DNA of 64,000 bases, from contig NZ_CP017782.1 in assembly GCF_001856665.1 (NCBI RefSeq), forward strand, positions 124,001 through 188,000, given 5' to 3'. The DNA is from Rhodobacter xanthinilyticus. Its GTDB lineage: Bacteria > Pseudomonadota > Alphaproteobacteria > Rhodobacterales > Rhodobacteraceae. The notes below the pieces were generated by a model. The model searched no databases. It worked only from the letters and a program-made list of their open reading frames with translations, and was not told the origin of the DNA. Shown here one piece after another: positions 24,944 to 32,636 of the stretch; the stretch's first letter is position 1; each line of letters starts with the position of its first letter. A program made the translations under genes and the position numbers.

Positions 24944-25423
24944 TCAGGGCTCAGGCGGCCAAGTCTGCCCCCCTGCCCTATCGCTGTCCGCAGTGCCGAC
25001 GATTTCGAGACGGGCGTTGCGATAGCCCTCCCGCGCAATCCAGAGCTCGGCCGCGGTGATGGATTCAGCCAGATGCAACAGTTCGGTGTTGCTGCCGAAG
25101 TCCAGAAGAACACGCACCTGTCCGGCTTTGGGTTTCTCGGCCACCTCGAAGATCAGTCGGCTGTCCGCCGAATGGCTTCGCATGATGGTGACGAGGATGA
25201 CCCCGTCCGAGGAGAAGTTCCCCTCATGCAGCGTAAAGGAGGCCGGTGCCGTCCAGGTCGGATAGGCACGTGGCGATTCCTTCTTCACGAGACGGCCGAC
25301 GCCGTTCGATCTTTCCCAGGCCGCGAGCTTTTTGGTGAAGCGTGCGGGCGGTTTGGGACTGCCGTCGGTGTAGCGGATCAACGCCCCGAGCGGGGCGGTG
25401 TCGATGATGGTCGTTGCAGACAT
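24944..25423 (-). CDS. Hypothetical plasmid protein
   Basis: 159 residues. Start MSATTIIDTAPLGALIRYTDGSPKPPARFTKK (in two parts), then ASFTLHEGNFSSDGVILVTIMRSHSAD and TAAELWIAREGYRNARLEIVGTAD. No signal peptide. It lies between the terminator of the repABC/ParB block and the small membrane protein, on the same strand as the other accessory genes. It is one of several conserved plasmid unknowns here. Function cannot be assigned. Confidence 0.65.
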   Translation of the reverse strand: MSATTIIDTAPLGALIRYTDGSPKPPARFTKKLAAWERSNGVGRLVKKESPRAYPTWTAPASFTLHEGNFSSDGVILVTIMRSHSADSRLIFEVAEKPKAGQVRVLLDFGSNTELLHLAESITAAELWIAREGYRNARLEIVGTADSDRAGGQTWPPEP

Positions 25424-25487
25424 GGTTCCTCATCCCGAATGCGAGTATTCGCATTCATCATATTGATATTAATAATTTTTTCAGATT

Positions 25488-25509
25488 GAGGGCGGGTTTC
25501 CCCGCCCTC
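25488..25509 (-). terminator. Terminator hairpin of the repABC-ParB unit
   Basis: Perfect 9-bp stem GAGGGCGGG / CCCGCCCTC with a 4-base loop, 12 bases past the stop of the ParB-like gene. It shares the GGCGGGGAAACCCGCC core with the hairpin after ssb. The adjoining 25445-25485 bases are unusually AT-rich. Confidence 0.65.
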
Positions 25510-25521
25510 GAACGGCATCGG

Positions 25522-27678
25522 TCACTCCGCAGCGATCATCGGCGCAACGCTGTCAGACAGATCGGCGGTCAGGAAGGCCGGAAGATCGACCTCCGCGGGC
25601 ACAGCCGTGTCCTCCCCCTGCCCTTCTGCGCCTTCCGCGTCGCCCAGAGCGATCAGATCGGCGCGACGCAAGACCTCGGGAAGCCAGCCGCTGCCCTTGA
25701 GCAGCCGCTCGGCCTCGATGGCCATTTCGCCCTTCTTCAGGTGGTCGAGAAGCTGAGCGGTCCCCTCCCCCTTCGCCTCGCGCACGGCTTCGAGGATGCG
25801 GGCCTTGGGCACGCGGTTGAGATAACCGTCCACCGTGGGCTCCCACCCCGCTTCGACCATGTCGAGGTCCACCGCACGGGCCACGAGATCGGCATGCGCC
25901 ATGCGGCGGCTCAGACCGCTGGCGGAGATACCCGCGCCATAGGGGTTCACCTTCTCATGCAGCGCGTTGATCCCGAAGCTGAGGCAATGCGCGAGGAGGG
26001 CCAGACGGCTGCCCTGGTCGAGCGCCGTCAGGTAATCCCAGAGCGCGGCATCGTCACCGAGGGGCAGCTCGGCCTCCCACGCGGCGTGGCGCTCATGAAC
26101 CAGCTTCGCCACCACGCTGTCCTTCAGATCGGGAGCCTGCGCCGACATGAAAACGTGGCGCACCGAGGCCTCGAGACAACTGCCCGAGGCATTGGAGGTG
26201 CGGAACGTGTCCGTCACGAGCTTCAGAAGCAAGAGCGTCAGCGCAACGTCGGGCGAGCGCCCGATGGCCTCACGCAGGGCGAGCGTCCGGTGGGCGGTCA
26301 TTTCCATGACCAACCGCTCGGGCAGCGGCTTCCGCGCACCCTCCTCCTCTTCGTCGGGAAGTTCCCCTCCGAGGGGCTGACCGCCCGAGGTGATGACGGT
26401 TGCGCCAGGCTGCCAGCCCGCGCCATTCGTGTCGCCCCCCTGCCCCATCGCTTCGGCACCTTCAGCATCCTGAGCCGCAGCCTCCTCGCTCGGCTCGTCC
26501 TCGGGCCGGACATAGCCGCGATAGACCGCGAGGCGGCCATCCCGATCGACGGTCACGAAGGCCCCAGCACGGCAGACCTCGGCCGGGTCGAAGATCAGTG
26601 GGCGATGCTCAAGGCGCTCCATCGCCAGTTCGAGCTCCCCAAGGCGGGCGTCGATCTCCTCGGGGTAATCGTCCCGCCCGGAGTATTCGTCTTCCAGCGC
26701 ACGATACTCGGCGAGCAGCGCGGCATGCGTGGCGCTTTCCTCCCCGCTCATCGGCGCCGGATCGCCCGCCAGACGCCGCAGACCATGGCTGTAGCCATAG
26801 GGCAGATCGGTCGCCACTTCGATCCACTTCCAGCCTTCTGCGGCAAGCGCTTCGGCCTCCGTCTGGAGTTTCGCGCTGACGAGCTGATCGAGAAGGGCAG
26901 GGGACTCGAGCCACCCTTCATGCGCTTCCTGAAAGAGATCGCGCATGAGGATGCCGCCGGCCGCTTCATAGCCCTCGACACCGACGAAAATCGCGCGGCG
27001 ATCGTCAGCGCGCACCGCGGTTTCGGTCAGCATCCGCCGGATCGTGTGCGGCTCGCGGTTCCAGGAGTTCCGCACCGCATCCCAGACCTGGATCTGGCGA
27101 TCGTGATCTTCATTGACGGTGAAAGCCATGAGCTGCTCAAGCGTCATGCCGTCTTCGGCATAGGCCTCGAGCAGGGCAGGGGCCACGGAGGCAAGCCGCA
27201 GACGTTGCTTGACGATCTGAGGCGTGACGAAGAAGGCGGCGGCGATTTCTTCCTCGCCCTGACCTTTCGCCCGCAATTCCGCGAAAGCGCGAAACTGGTC
27301 GAGCGGATGCAGGGCCACACGCTGCATGTTTTCCGCGAGCGAGTCATCCTCGGCAAGGATATCGGATGCGGCGTCGCGCAGGATGCAGGGGATCGGCGCG
27401 GTCTTCGCCAGGCGCTTTTGCTTGACCAGCAGCGACAGCGCCTGGAACCGGCGACCCCCGGCCGGGATTTCGAACATGCCGGTTTCGACGCCTTCGGCAT
27501 CAAGCACGGGACGGACGTTCAAGCTCTGCAGGAGCCCGCGGCGGGCGATATCCTCGGCCAGTTCCTCGACCGAAACGCCCGCCTTGATGCGCCGGACATT
27601 GGACTGGCTCAACACGAGCTTGTCGAAGGGGATGTCCCGCGAGGGGGACAGGGTGATTTTCTGGGCAGCCTTCGCCAT
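25522..27678 (-). CDS. Large ParB/RepB/KorB-like DNA-binding protein
   Basis: 718 residues from ATG 27678 (MAKAAQKITLSPSRDIPFDKL); the upstream in-frame extension overlaps repC and a parS-like site and is rejected. The N-terminal ParB/sulfiredoxin-like domain runs from about residue 15 to 120: LSQSNVRRIKAGVSVEELAEDIARRGLLQSL, then IPAGGRRFQAL and AEDDSLAENMQRVALHPLDQF. A ParB HTH follows (GEEEIAAAFFVTPQIVKQRLRLASV). The remaining 500 residues are acidic/helical and unassigned. Chromosomal ParB is about 300 residues; this long form occurs on alphaproteobacterial plasmids next to replication genes. It may regulate or organise the plasmid. It is preceded by the shared leader (copy C). Confidence 0.85.
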   Translation of the reverse strand: MAKAAQKITLSPSRDIPFDKLVLSQSNVRRIKAGVSVEELAEDIARRGLLQSLNVRPVLDAEGVETGMFEIPAGGRRFQALSLLVKQKRLAKTAPIPCILRDAASDILAEDDSLAENMQRVALHPLDQFRAFAELRAKGQGEEEIAAAFFVTPQIVKQRLRLASVAPALLEAYAEDGMTLEQLMAFTVNEDHDRQIQVWDAVRNSWNREPHTIRRMLTETAVRADDRRAIFVGVEGYEAAGGILMRDLFQEAHEGWLESPALLDQLVSAKLQTEAEALAAEGWKWIEVATDLPYGYSHGLRRLAGDPAPMSGEESATHAALLAEYRALEDEYSGRDDYPEEIDARLGELELAMERLEHRPLIFDPAEVCRAGAFVTVDRDGRLAVYRGYVRPEDEPSEEAAAQDAEGAEAMGQGGDTNGAGWQPGATVITSGGQPLGGELPDEEEEGARKPLPERLVMEMTAHRTLALREAIGRSPDVALTLLLLKLVTDTFRTSNASGSCLEASVRHVFMSAQAPDLKDSVVAKLVHERHAAWEAELPLGDDAALWDYLTALDQGSRLALLAHCLSFGINALHEKVNPYGAGISASGLSRRMAHADLVARAVDLDMVEAGWEPTVDGYLNRVPKARILEAVREAKGEGTAQLLDHLKKGEMAIEAERLLKGSGWLPEVLRRADLIALGDAEGAEGQGEDTAVPAEVDLPAFLTADLSDSVAPMIAAE

Positions 27679-27686
27679 CAGATCTT

Positions 27687-27718
27687 CTCCGCGACGGGCG
27701 CCGGGAGCCTCTCTCCCG
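27687..27718 (-). repeat. Shared 5' leader, copy C
   Basis: Minus-strand GGGAGAGAGGCTCCCGGCGCC followed by CGTCGCGGAGAAG, ending in the Shine-Dalgarno of the ParB-like gene. The 21-base core is the same as in copy B before the DUF932 gene. Confidence 0.7.
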
Positions 27719-27776
27719 ATCTTCCAACCCGTCAAAATCTCCAGCGCAGCCCTCTCCCTCTCAGTGTTCGCTTGGC

Positions 27777-27792
27777 GTTGTCCGCGGACAAC
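27777..27792. promoter_or_regulatory. parS-like 16-bp palindrome, site 1
   Basis: GTTGTCCGCGGACAAC, a perfect palindrome of the form GTTNNNNGCNNNNAAC known for centromere sites of repABC plasmids, where RepB binds. It lies one base beyond the repC stop codon, upstream of the ParB-like gene. Confidence 0.85.
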
Positions 27793-27793
27793 T

Positions 27794-28885
27794 TCATGTC
27801 GGCGCCATCTGCACCGGCGATGCAGAAGCAAGTCTCTTGATGAAGCGGACGGCATCGAAATCACGGCTCTTGGCGCCGCTTGTCAACGCTCTGAAATAGG
27901 CGCCTGCATTTCTGATCCGGTCGTGACACTGGACAATGGCCCAAACCGTTATTGCGCTAGGCAAAACGCCGATGGTGCGTACGCCCTGCGTGTAGGTTGT
28001 CTCGTCGATCCCGATCATCGGTGCCAAGGTTTGAGCGTGAGCGACCACATCTCCAAAGTGTTCGATGTTCCTAAGCGAAAAGGACGCTGCCTCCGGGCAC
28101 GCCGTTACCAGTTCTCCAAGCGTCAGTGTTTCGCCAGGCTGTGGCGACACGTCCGGCACGCTTTCTTCTTCAGTATTTTCTTTTTTTGATCTCTGATGGT
28201 GCCGGACATTTTGTCCGTCGTTGGCGGACATGGCAGGTGCTAGCACACAGGCTTTTCCTCCGTCACTTGCGGTTTCATGCACAGCCTTGGGCAGGGTTTT
28301 CGAGATCGCTGCGAGTTCATCTGCTGTCAGTTTGTTTCGAAGCTTGCGCAGTGTTTCCAGCGCTTGGCTGTCGTTCGGGTCGGCATGAAGCAACGGGCGA
28401 AGCTGGGCGCGGATCTTCGATTTGAGATAGGCAATCTGTTCGCTTTGTTCCTGCGCCGCCACGGCCATCGCCGCTATTTCGCCAAGCTTGCAAAACAGCG
28501 GGCTAAGATCGAAGCCGAAGTGCATCGATTGCTTGTGCGCAGGATCGTAACGGGTGAAACGCTTGCCGTTCGCACTGTCCTTGCGTTCAAGAAGGCCAGC
28601 TTCCATCAGTGTCGCTGCGTGGCGGCGCAGCGTGCGCTCCGAAAGCCCGTTGCGGCGGGCGCTCAGGGTCATGTTCGAGGCGAAGACCATGTTGTGGTTT
28701 CGCTTCGGGGCAAGGCACGAAAGCATAGCGTCGAGCGTTGCGATCACCGTCGGCTTCAACCCGAGAAGAGGCGCCGCTTTTCGCAGGGTTTCGATGATGA
28801 TGTGACGTTCGGGCAGAGCGTTGTCCGCGGACAACACTTCTGAAGCCCGCGAACCAAAGGCTGCGGTTGCGTGGATGAAGGTCAT
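27794..28885 (-). CDS. repC: Replication initiator RepC
   Basis: 363 residues. The N-terminal replication-initiator domain is recognised from ERHIIIETLRKAAPLLGLKPTVIATLDAML (in parts), then NHNMVFASNMTLSARRNGLSERTLRRHAATLMEAGLLERKDS, a winged-helix block typical of RepC. After a charged, variable linker rich in Glu/Lys comes the C-terminal domain, SFSLRNIEHFGDVVAHAQTLAPMIGI and AGAYFRALT. RepC starts plasmid replication, and its own gene usually contains the origin. It is third in the repABC operon, about 220 bases after repB, and under control of the antisense RNA between them. It is slightly shorter than the usual 400 residues. Confidence 0.93.
   Translation of the reverse strand: MTFIHATAAFGSRASEVLSADNALPERHIIIETLRKAAPLLGLKPTVIATLDAMLSCLAPKRNHNMVFASNMTLSARRNGLSERTLRRHAATLMEAGLLERKDSANGKRFTRYDPAHKQSMHFGFDLSPLFCKLGEIAAMAVAAQEQSEQIAYLKSKIRAQLRPLLHADPNDSQALETLRKLRNKLTADELAAISKTLPKAVHETASDGGKACVLAPAMSANDGQNVRHHQRSKKENTEEESVPDVSPQPGETLTLGELVTACPEAASFSLRNIEHFGDVVAHAQTLAPMIGIDETTYTQGVRTIGVLPSAITVWAIVQCHDRIRNAGAYFRALTSGAKSRDFDAVRFIKRLASASPVQMAPT
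28160..28215. other. Candidate replication origin (AT-rich segment in repC)
   Basis: Within the linker-coding part of repC the sequence becomes abruptly T-rich (AGTATTTTCTTTTTTTGATC around 28170-28190) and is followed by GACATTTTGTCCG. In characterised repABC plasmids oriV lies in an AT-rich stretch inside repC. Placement here is by analogy only. Confidence 0.4.
28820..28835. promoter_or_regulatory. parS-like 16-bp palindrome, site 2
   Basis: A second perfect GTTGTCCGCGGACAAC, identical to site 1, placed inside the first 22 codons of repC (coding for SADNA). Two exact 16-bp copies about 1 kb apart around one gene are very unlikely by chance. Confidence 0.85.
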
Positions 28886-29010
28886 GCGTTTTTCACGGCA
28901 AACCGGGTGGGAAGGGCCCTTTGGCCATCAGCTCTTGCGCGAAGACAAAATGAATTCGCCAACCGAATCGGTTGTTGTTGACTGCTACGGAGAAGCTGAT
29001 ACATCTGAAG

Positions 29011-29067
29011 GTGCAAAAGACAGATGGGGCTCTCCGAGGATGACCTTGGGGGGCTCTTTCACTTTTT
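29011..29067 (+). ncRNA. Candidate counter-transcribed RNA (incompatibility RNA)
   Basis: In the repB-repC gap, antisense to the operon. A plus-strand promoter TTGACT (28978-28983), 16-base spacer, TACATC (29000-29005) would start an RNA near 29011. A hairpin CCGAGG-ATGA-CCTTGG (29034-29049) followed by a C/T-rich stretch ending TTTTT (29063-29067) would end it after about 57 bases. Size, position and strand match the ctRNA of repABC plasmids that blocks repC translation. An AACCGA-A-TCGGTT dyad lies just upstream (28961-28973). Confidence 0.55.
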
Positions 29068-29107
29068 CGGGTTGCGGTCGTGCTCCTTTCTTTGCTGCTC
29101 TGCCTCG

Positions 29108-30082
29108 TCAGTCGGCTTTTCTGGCCGACTGCCATTCCTTGTAGAGGCGCTGCAATTCGGCCTCTGCGTTCTCAAGCCACCACATCGCAAACTCGGGAGC
29201 CTCGGTCTTGGAGAGCTTCACCGTGACCGATTTGGCCTGGTCCGAAACCTGAGCGAGCCGGCGCCCATCTTCTGAGAGAACCGGCAGGGCAGGGGAGGGG
29301 GCTTTGGTCGTGCTCGCCGTTTGACGCACGGCGGCTGCCGCGGCATCGGCAATCTGCGCGAACCGTCCGTCCGAGGTTGCGCTCGCAGGAGCCAAGGCAT
29401 CCTGCGCGAGAGCGACAAGATCAAGGTCATGATTGTTGACCAGATCGGCGAGATCTTCCCAGCGACGCCGCCCGATACCATGTGCGGGACCGATCTCGCG
29501 CACGACGGCTTCGGGAATGCTCCGGGCCACCTTCTGCATCCGCGACAGCATCGGCTTGTCGACCGCGAGGGCATCCAAAATCACCGCTGTTTCGTAACCG
29601 CTTGCCGCCAGTTCTGCCGCAAAGAGCGATTTCTCGATGAAGCTGGGGTCGAGCCGCTGCGCGTTTTCCTGCCCTTGGGCCAGGATCGCTTCGTCATCGC
29701 TGAGGGCGCGCACCAGCGCCTTCGCGGGTTGGCCGAGAAGACGAAGCGCACGCAACCGACGACGACCATAGACGATGCGATAGGAACCCGGTTTTTCGGC
29801 CATCGGCCGAACCATGATGGGCACCTGCTGGCCGTGCTGGCGGATGCTCTCGGCCAACTGAGCCACATCGGCATCGGCGAAGGCCAAGCGGTCCTTCGGC
29901 CCGTCTTCTTCGATCAGATCGGGGGCAATCTCGCGCACTGCGTTGCTGGAGAGATCCTTCAACGTCGACTTGACGCCGCTCATCGCGCCGGTGTTCGGGA
30001 ACCGAGACTTGTCGGGGGCGGGCGCCTCGGTGGCGCTGGATGCCGGCAGGGCAGGGGGCTGAAACAGGTTGCGGCGCGCCAT
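29108..30082 (-). CDS. repB: Partition protein RepB
   Basis: 324 residues, normal for RepB. It opens MARRNLFQPP. The ParB nuclease-like region is at about residues 55-150: DADVAQLAESIRQHGQQVPIMVRP, YRIVYGRRRLRALRLLG and DEAILAQGQENAQRLDPSFIEKSLFA. An HTH follows (LDALAVDKPMLSRMQKVARSIPEAVV). It binds parS sites (here probably the GTTGTCCGCGGACAAC palindromes) and partners RepA in segregation. Its ATG overlaps the repA stop by one base (30082). Confidence 0.94.
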   Translation of the reverse strand: MARRNLFQPPALPASSATEAPAPDKSRFPNTGAMSGVKSTLKDLSSNAVREIAPDLIEEDGPKDRLAFADADVAQLAESIRQHGQQVPIMVRPMAEKPGSYRIVYGRRRLRALRLLGQPAKALVRALSDDEAILAQGQENAQRLDPSFIEKSLFAAELAASGYETAVILDALAVDKPMLSRMQKVARSIPEAVVREIGPAHGIGRRRWEDLADLVNNHDLDLVALAQDALAPASATSDGRFAQIADAAAAAVRQTASTTKAPSPALPVLSEDGRRLAQVSDQAKSVTVKLSKTEAPEFAMWWLENAEAELQRLYKEWQSARKAD

Positions 30083-31284
30083 CAGTCAGTCTCCCGTCCC
30101 CATGCGGTCTGGATCACCTTCTCGAACTCGTCGGCCACGCCGTTCACGCTCTCGAGAATACGATCGAGCGTTTTTTTCAGCACCTGTGAGGGCTCTATTT
30201 CGTAGATCGTCTGTTGCGTCATCCCGGCATCGGAAATCGCGGTCGATTTCAGCATCGGCGTCGTCAGCACCTGGTCGAGCAGGATCGAGCGCAGGAAGCC
30301 CGCCATTTGCGATTGTGGAACGTCGGTCGGCTCGTAGCGCGCGATCAGGAACTTGAGGAAATTCCAGTGGATCGGCCCCGCAGCCTCCTCCAGCGCACGA
30401 ACAGTTTCTCCAGCCATTTCAAGGAATTGCGCCATGGATGCCACATCCAGCATGCTCGGCACGACAGTGATCAGTAACCCGGTCGAGGCCAAAAGCGCAG
30501 TCATCGTGGTGAAACCAAGCTGCGGCGGGCAATCGATGATGACGAGGTCGTAGTTCGCTTCGACCTCATCAAGCGCGATTGCGAGGCGCTGCGTGAAAGG
30601 CGGGTCGATCTTGTGTTGCAGCGCATAGGCCGTTTCGGTCTCGTATTCCGAGAGCATCAGCCCGGCTGGAGCCAGATCGAGATCGTGGAAATAGGTCTTG
30701 CGGATGACCTGGCTGAGCGGGACCGGCTCTTCATATTTGAGCGCGTCATAGATCGTCCCACCCTCGGCGAATTCGATCTCCGGCCTGTAGCCGAACATCG
30801 TCGTAAGGCTGGCCTGCGGATCCATGTCGATCGCCAGCACCCGGTAGCCGCGCAGCGCATACCGCTGGGCAAGGTGGATGGCTGATGTCGTCTTGCTGGA
30901 TCCACCCTTGAAGTTGACGATCGAGATGACCTGCAACGCATCGCCAGAGCGTCGGCCGGGCAGGTAGGCTTCGCCATTGCGCCCGGTCTTGGCCATGATG
31001 TGGCGGATCTGGTCGATTTCGGCGGCGGAATAGAGCCTGCGCCCGCGAGAATCCGTCTCCACCTCGGGGAAATCACCCTCTTGATGACGGGTCCGCAGGT
31101 TCGACATGCTGATCCCGGTCAGCTCCGAAACCTCGGCGGGCTGGAACTTCCGAAGCGTCTTTTTGCTTTCGGGCTGAAAGCTGTTACGCATATGATTGTC
31201 GAGCGCCTCCGACAGCCTGATGGCGTTCGCGGCGATGGATGCAGCAACAGATCCGGACGCAGCCGGTTTCGACGGTGTGCTCAT
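30082..31284 (-). CDS. repA: Partition ATPase RepA (ParA family)
   Basis: 400 residues from ATG 31284 (MSTPSKPAASG), with GAGAGGGCAG just upstream; longer in-frame readings run through the operator and are rejected. A MerR-like HTH is at about residues 50-100 (FQPAEVSELTGISMSNLRTRHQEGDFPEVE). The deviant Walker A KGGSSKTTSA begins at Lys126, followed by RVLAIDMDPQASLT and YDLVIIDCPPQLG (Walker B). RepA drives plasmid segregation with RepB and represses the repABC promoter. First gene of the operon. Confidence 0.95.
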   Translation of the reverse strand: MSTPSKPAASGSVAASIAANAIRLSEALDNHMRNSFQPESKKTLRKFQPAEVSELTGISMSNLRTRHQEGDFPEVETDSRGRRLYSAAEIDQIRHIMAKTGRNGEAYLPGRRSGDALQVISIVNFKGGSSKTTSAIHLAQRYALRGYRVLAIDMDPQASLTTMFGYRPEIEFAEGGTIYDALKYEEPVPLSQVIRKTYFHDLDLAPAGLMLSEYETETAYALQHKIDPPFTQRLAIALDEVEANYDLVIIDCPPQLGFTTMTALLASTGLLITVVPSMLDVASMAQFLEMAGETVRALEEAAGPIHWNFLKFLIARYEPTDVPQSQMAGFLRSILLDQVLTTPMLKSTAISDAGMTQQTIYEIEPSQVLKKTLDRILESVNGVADEFEKVIQTAWGRETD

Positions 31285-31322
31285 TCTGCCCTCTCGGCCT
31301 CTTGGTGGGCCCTGGTGGTTTC

Positions 31323-31357
31323 GTCGCGAAAACGCGTTGTTTGCGCTTTTTCGCGAC
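31323..31357 (-). promoter_or_regulatory. Large dyad operator upstream of repA
   Basis: Inverted repeat GTCGCGAAAACGCG (31323-31336) / CGCTTTTTCGCGAC (31344-31357), 13 of 14 bases paired, 7-base centre. It lies 39-73 bases upstream of the repA start. RepA, helped by RepB, represses repABC from an operator at this place. The rest of 31358-31690 contains no gene that I can support. Confidence 0.75.
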
Positions 31358-31690
31358 AACACTAGACATTGCACGCAACTTTCTTCCAGACAACAGTTTT
31401 TTGCAAATCCAGCCGATGAGAGGTTTCTCGTGCCGCTGTGCTTCAGGTGGCGAATCTGACAACTCGCTGATTTAATAAGATTTTCGCTCTGCGCGCTGTC
31501 GTATCGACCAAATGTAGTGGCTGTCACCACAAGCCATACAACCCGTCGGTGAAATGCAGCGCGTCGAATCGCCAGGGTTGTTCTGCTGAGTCTGTATCTC
31601 GTTGGAACAACCGGCAGATCAGAGGAGGACAATTGCCCCGCGCTCGGGCATCTTGTCGCCTTACCGACCAGCAAGGGGGGGGGCTTGATC

Positions 31691-32317
31691 ATGTGCGGTC
31701 GGATCATCGACCCCAATCTGCGTAACACCGAAGTGGACATGTCGCAGATCAAGCTCGACCCGTTCGGGGTCCGGTTCAATGTCAAGCCGACCGAGACGGT
31801 GGTGATCCTCGCCAAGCGCCCGCTGGTGGCGATGGAGGCGCGCTGGGGCCTCATTCCGTCGTGGTTCGATGGCGCCCGTGCGAAGGACTGGAAGGCGGCG
31901 ACGTTCAACGCCCGCATCGAGGATGCGCGCGATAAGTCCACGTTTCGTCAGGTCTGGCGGCATGGCCGGTGCCTCGTGCCGGTCGGTGGTTTCTATGAGT
32001 GGAGCGGCCCCAAAGGTGCCCGTCAGCCGCATTTCTTCCACCCGGCGGGCAATGAGGCGAACCTTTATCTGGCCGGGCTGGCGAGTCGTTGGCACGATCT
32101 CCTGACCTGCACCATCATGACGCGGGTGGCGACAGGGGCGATTGGCGGGCTGCATGACCGGATGCCGGTCATCCTGAATGCCGACGAGCAAGAGGCGTGG
32201 CTGGGCAGTTCCGACGAGGTTGCGGCCCTCGGCTCCGAGGCCATGCTGACGCATCACCCGGTCGCCCCGTTTGGGTTGAACGATGACGGACCGGAGTTGA
32301 TTGAGCGCGTGAGCTGA
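31691..32317 (+). CDS. SOS response-associated peptidase (SRAP, YedK/HMCES family)
   Basis: 208 residues from ATG 31691, which makes Cys the second residue (MCGRIID), as required: Cys2 becomes the N-terminal nucleophile. Other family motifs are RWGLIPSWFDG, TFNARIEDARDKSTFRQVWRHGRCLVPVGGFYEW (in parts, with the conserved Asn, Glu and GFYEW) and GLHDRMPVIL with the active His. SRAP proteins form a covalent thiazolidine link with abasic sites in single-stranded DNA. Plasmid copies may protect transferred single strands. No operon partner. Bases 32318-32636 downstream hold no gene that I can support. Confidence 0.94.
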   Translation: MCGRIIDPNLRNTEVDMSQIKLDPFGVRFNVKPTETVVILAKRPLVAMEARWGLIPSWFDGARAKDWKAATFNARIEDARDKSTFRQVWRHGRCLVPVGGFYEWSGPKGARQPHFFHPAGNEANLYLAGLASRWHDLLTCTIMTRVATGAIGGLHDRMPVILNADEQEAWLGSSDEVAALGSEAMLTHHPVAPFGLNDDGPELIERVS

Positions 32318-32636
32318 TAGGTACTAGCCGCCGGTCGTTTGCGCCACGGGGCGCGATGCAAAATGCGAGCGTCGGAAACGCAGTATGGATCTCGCGTCCA
32401 TCGTGATCGACGTGCTCGGCCCTTTGCCGCCGGTCGGCCCTCCCGGCGCACGCCGCTGAAACGGCCGATCGAGCGCACCGCAGCGAGATACGTGCGCAGC
32501 CCAAAGGGGCCATCTGTGCTGCGCCCAGCTTTCGCCTTGGCGCGATCACGAGGGACGCTTTCTCCGCGCGCAAGCGATGGCGTGATCTGCCCCGAACAGT
32601 GCCGCCCCGCCTTGGCCCTTCCCTGATGGGCGGGGA

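Noticed and set aside
21837-25509. CRISPR-like array from recurring GC hairpins
   Set aside because: The hairpins share only a short GGCGGG-GAAA-CCCGCC core, are kilobases apart and have no regular spacers.
25414-27840. An 808-residue plus-strand frame antisense to the ParB-like gene
   Set aside because: Codon bias of the minus-strand gene keeps this frame open. The minus strand has ParB motifs and a ribosome site; this frame has neither.
28201-28235. A third parS-like site in repC (TGTCCG...CGGACA)
   Set aside because: The spacing and centre do not fit the 16-bp palindrome; only the hexamer arms match.
31285-31941. Extension of RepA by 219 residues upstream
   Set aside because: The extension passes through the dyad operator and has no RepA similarity; the ATG at 31284 with a ribosome site gives the family's normal 400 residues.
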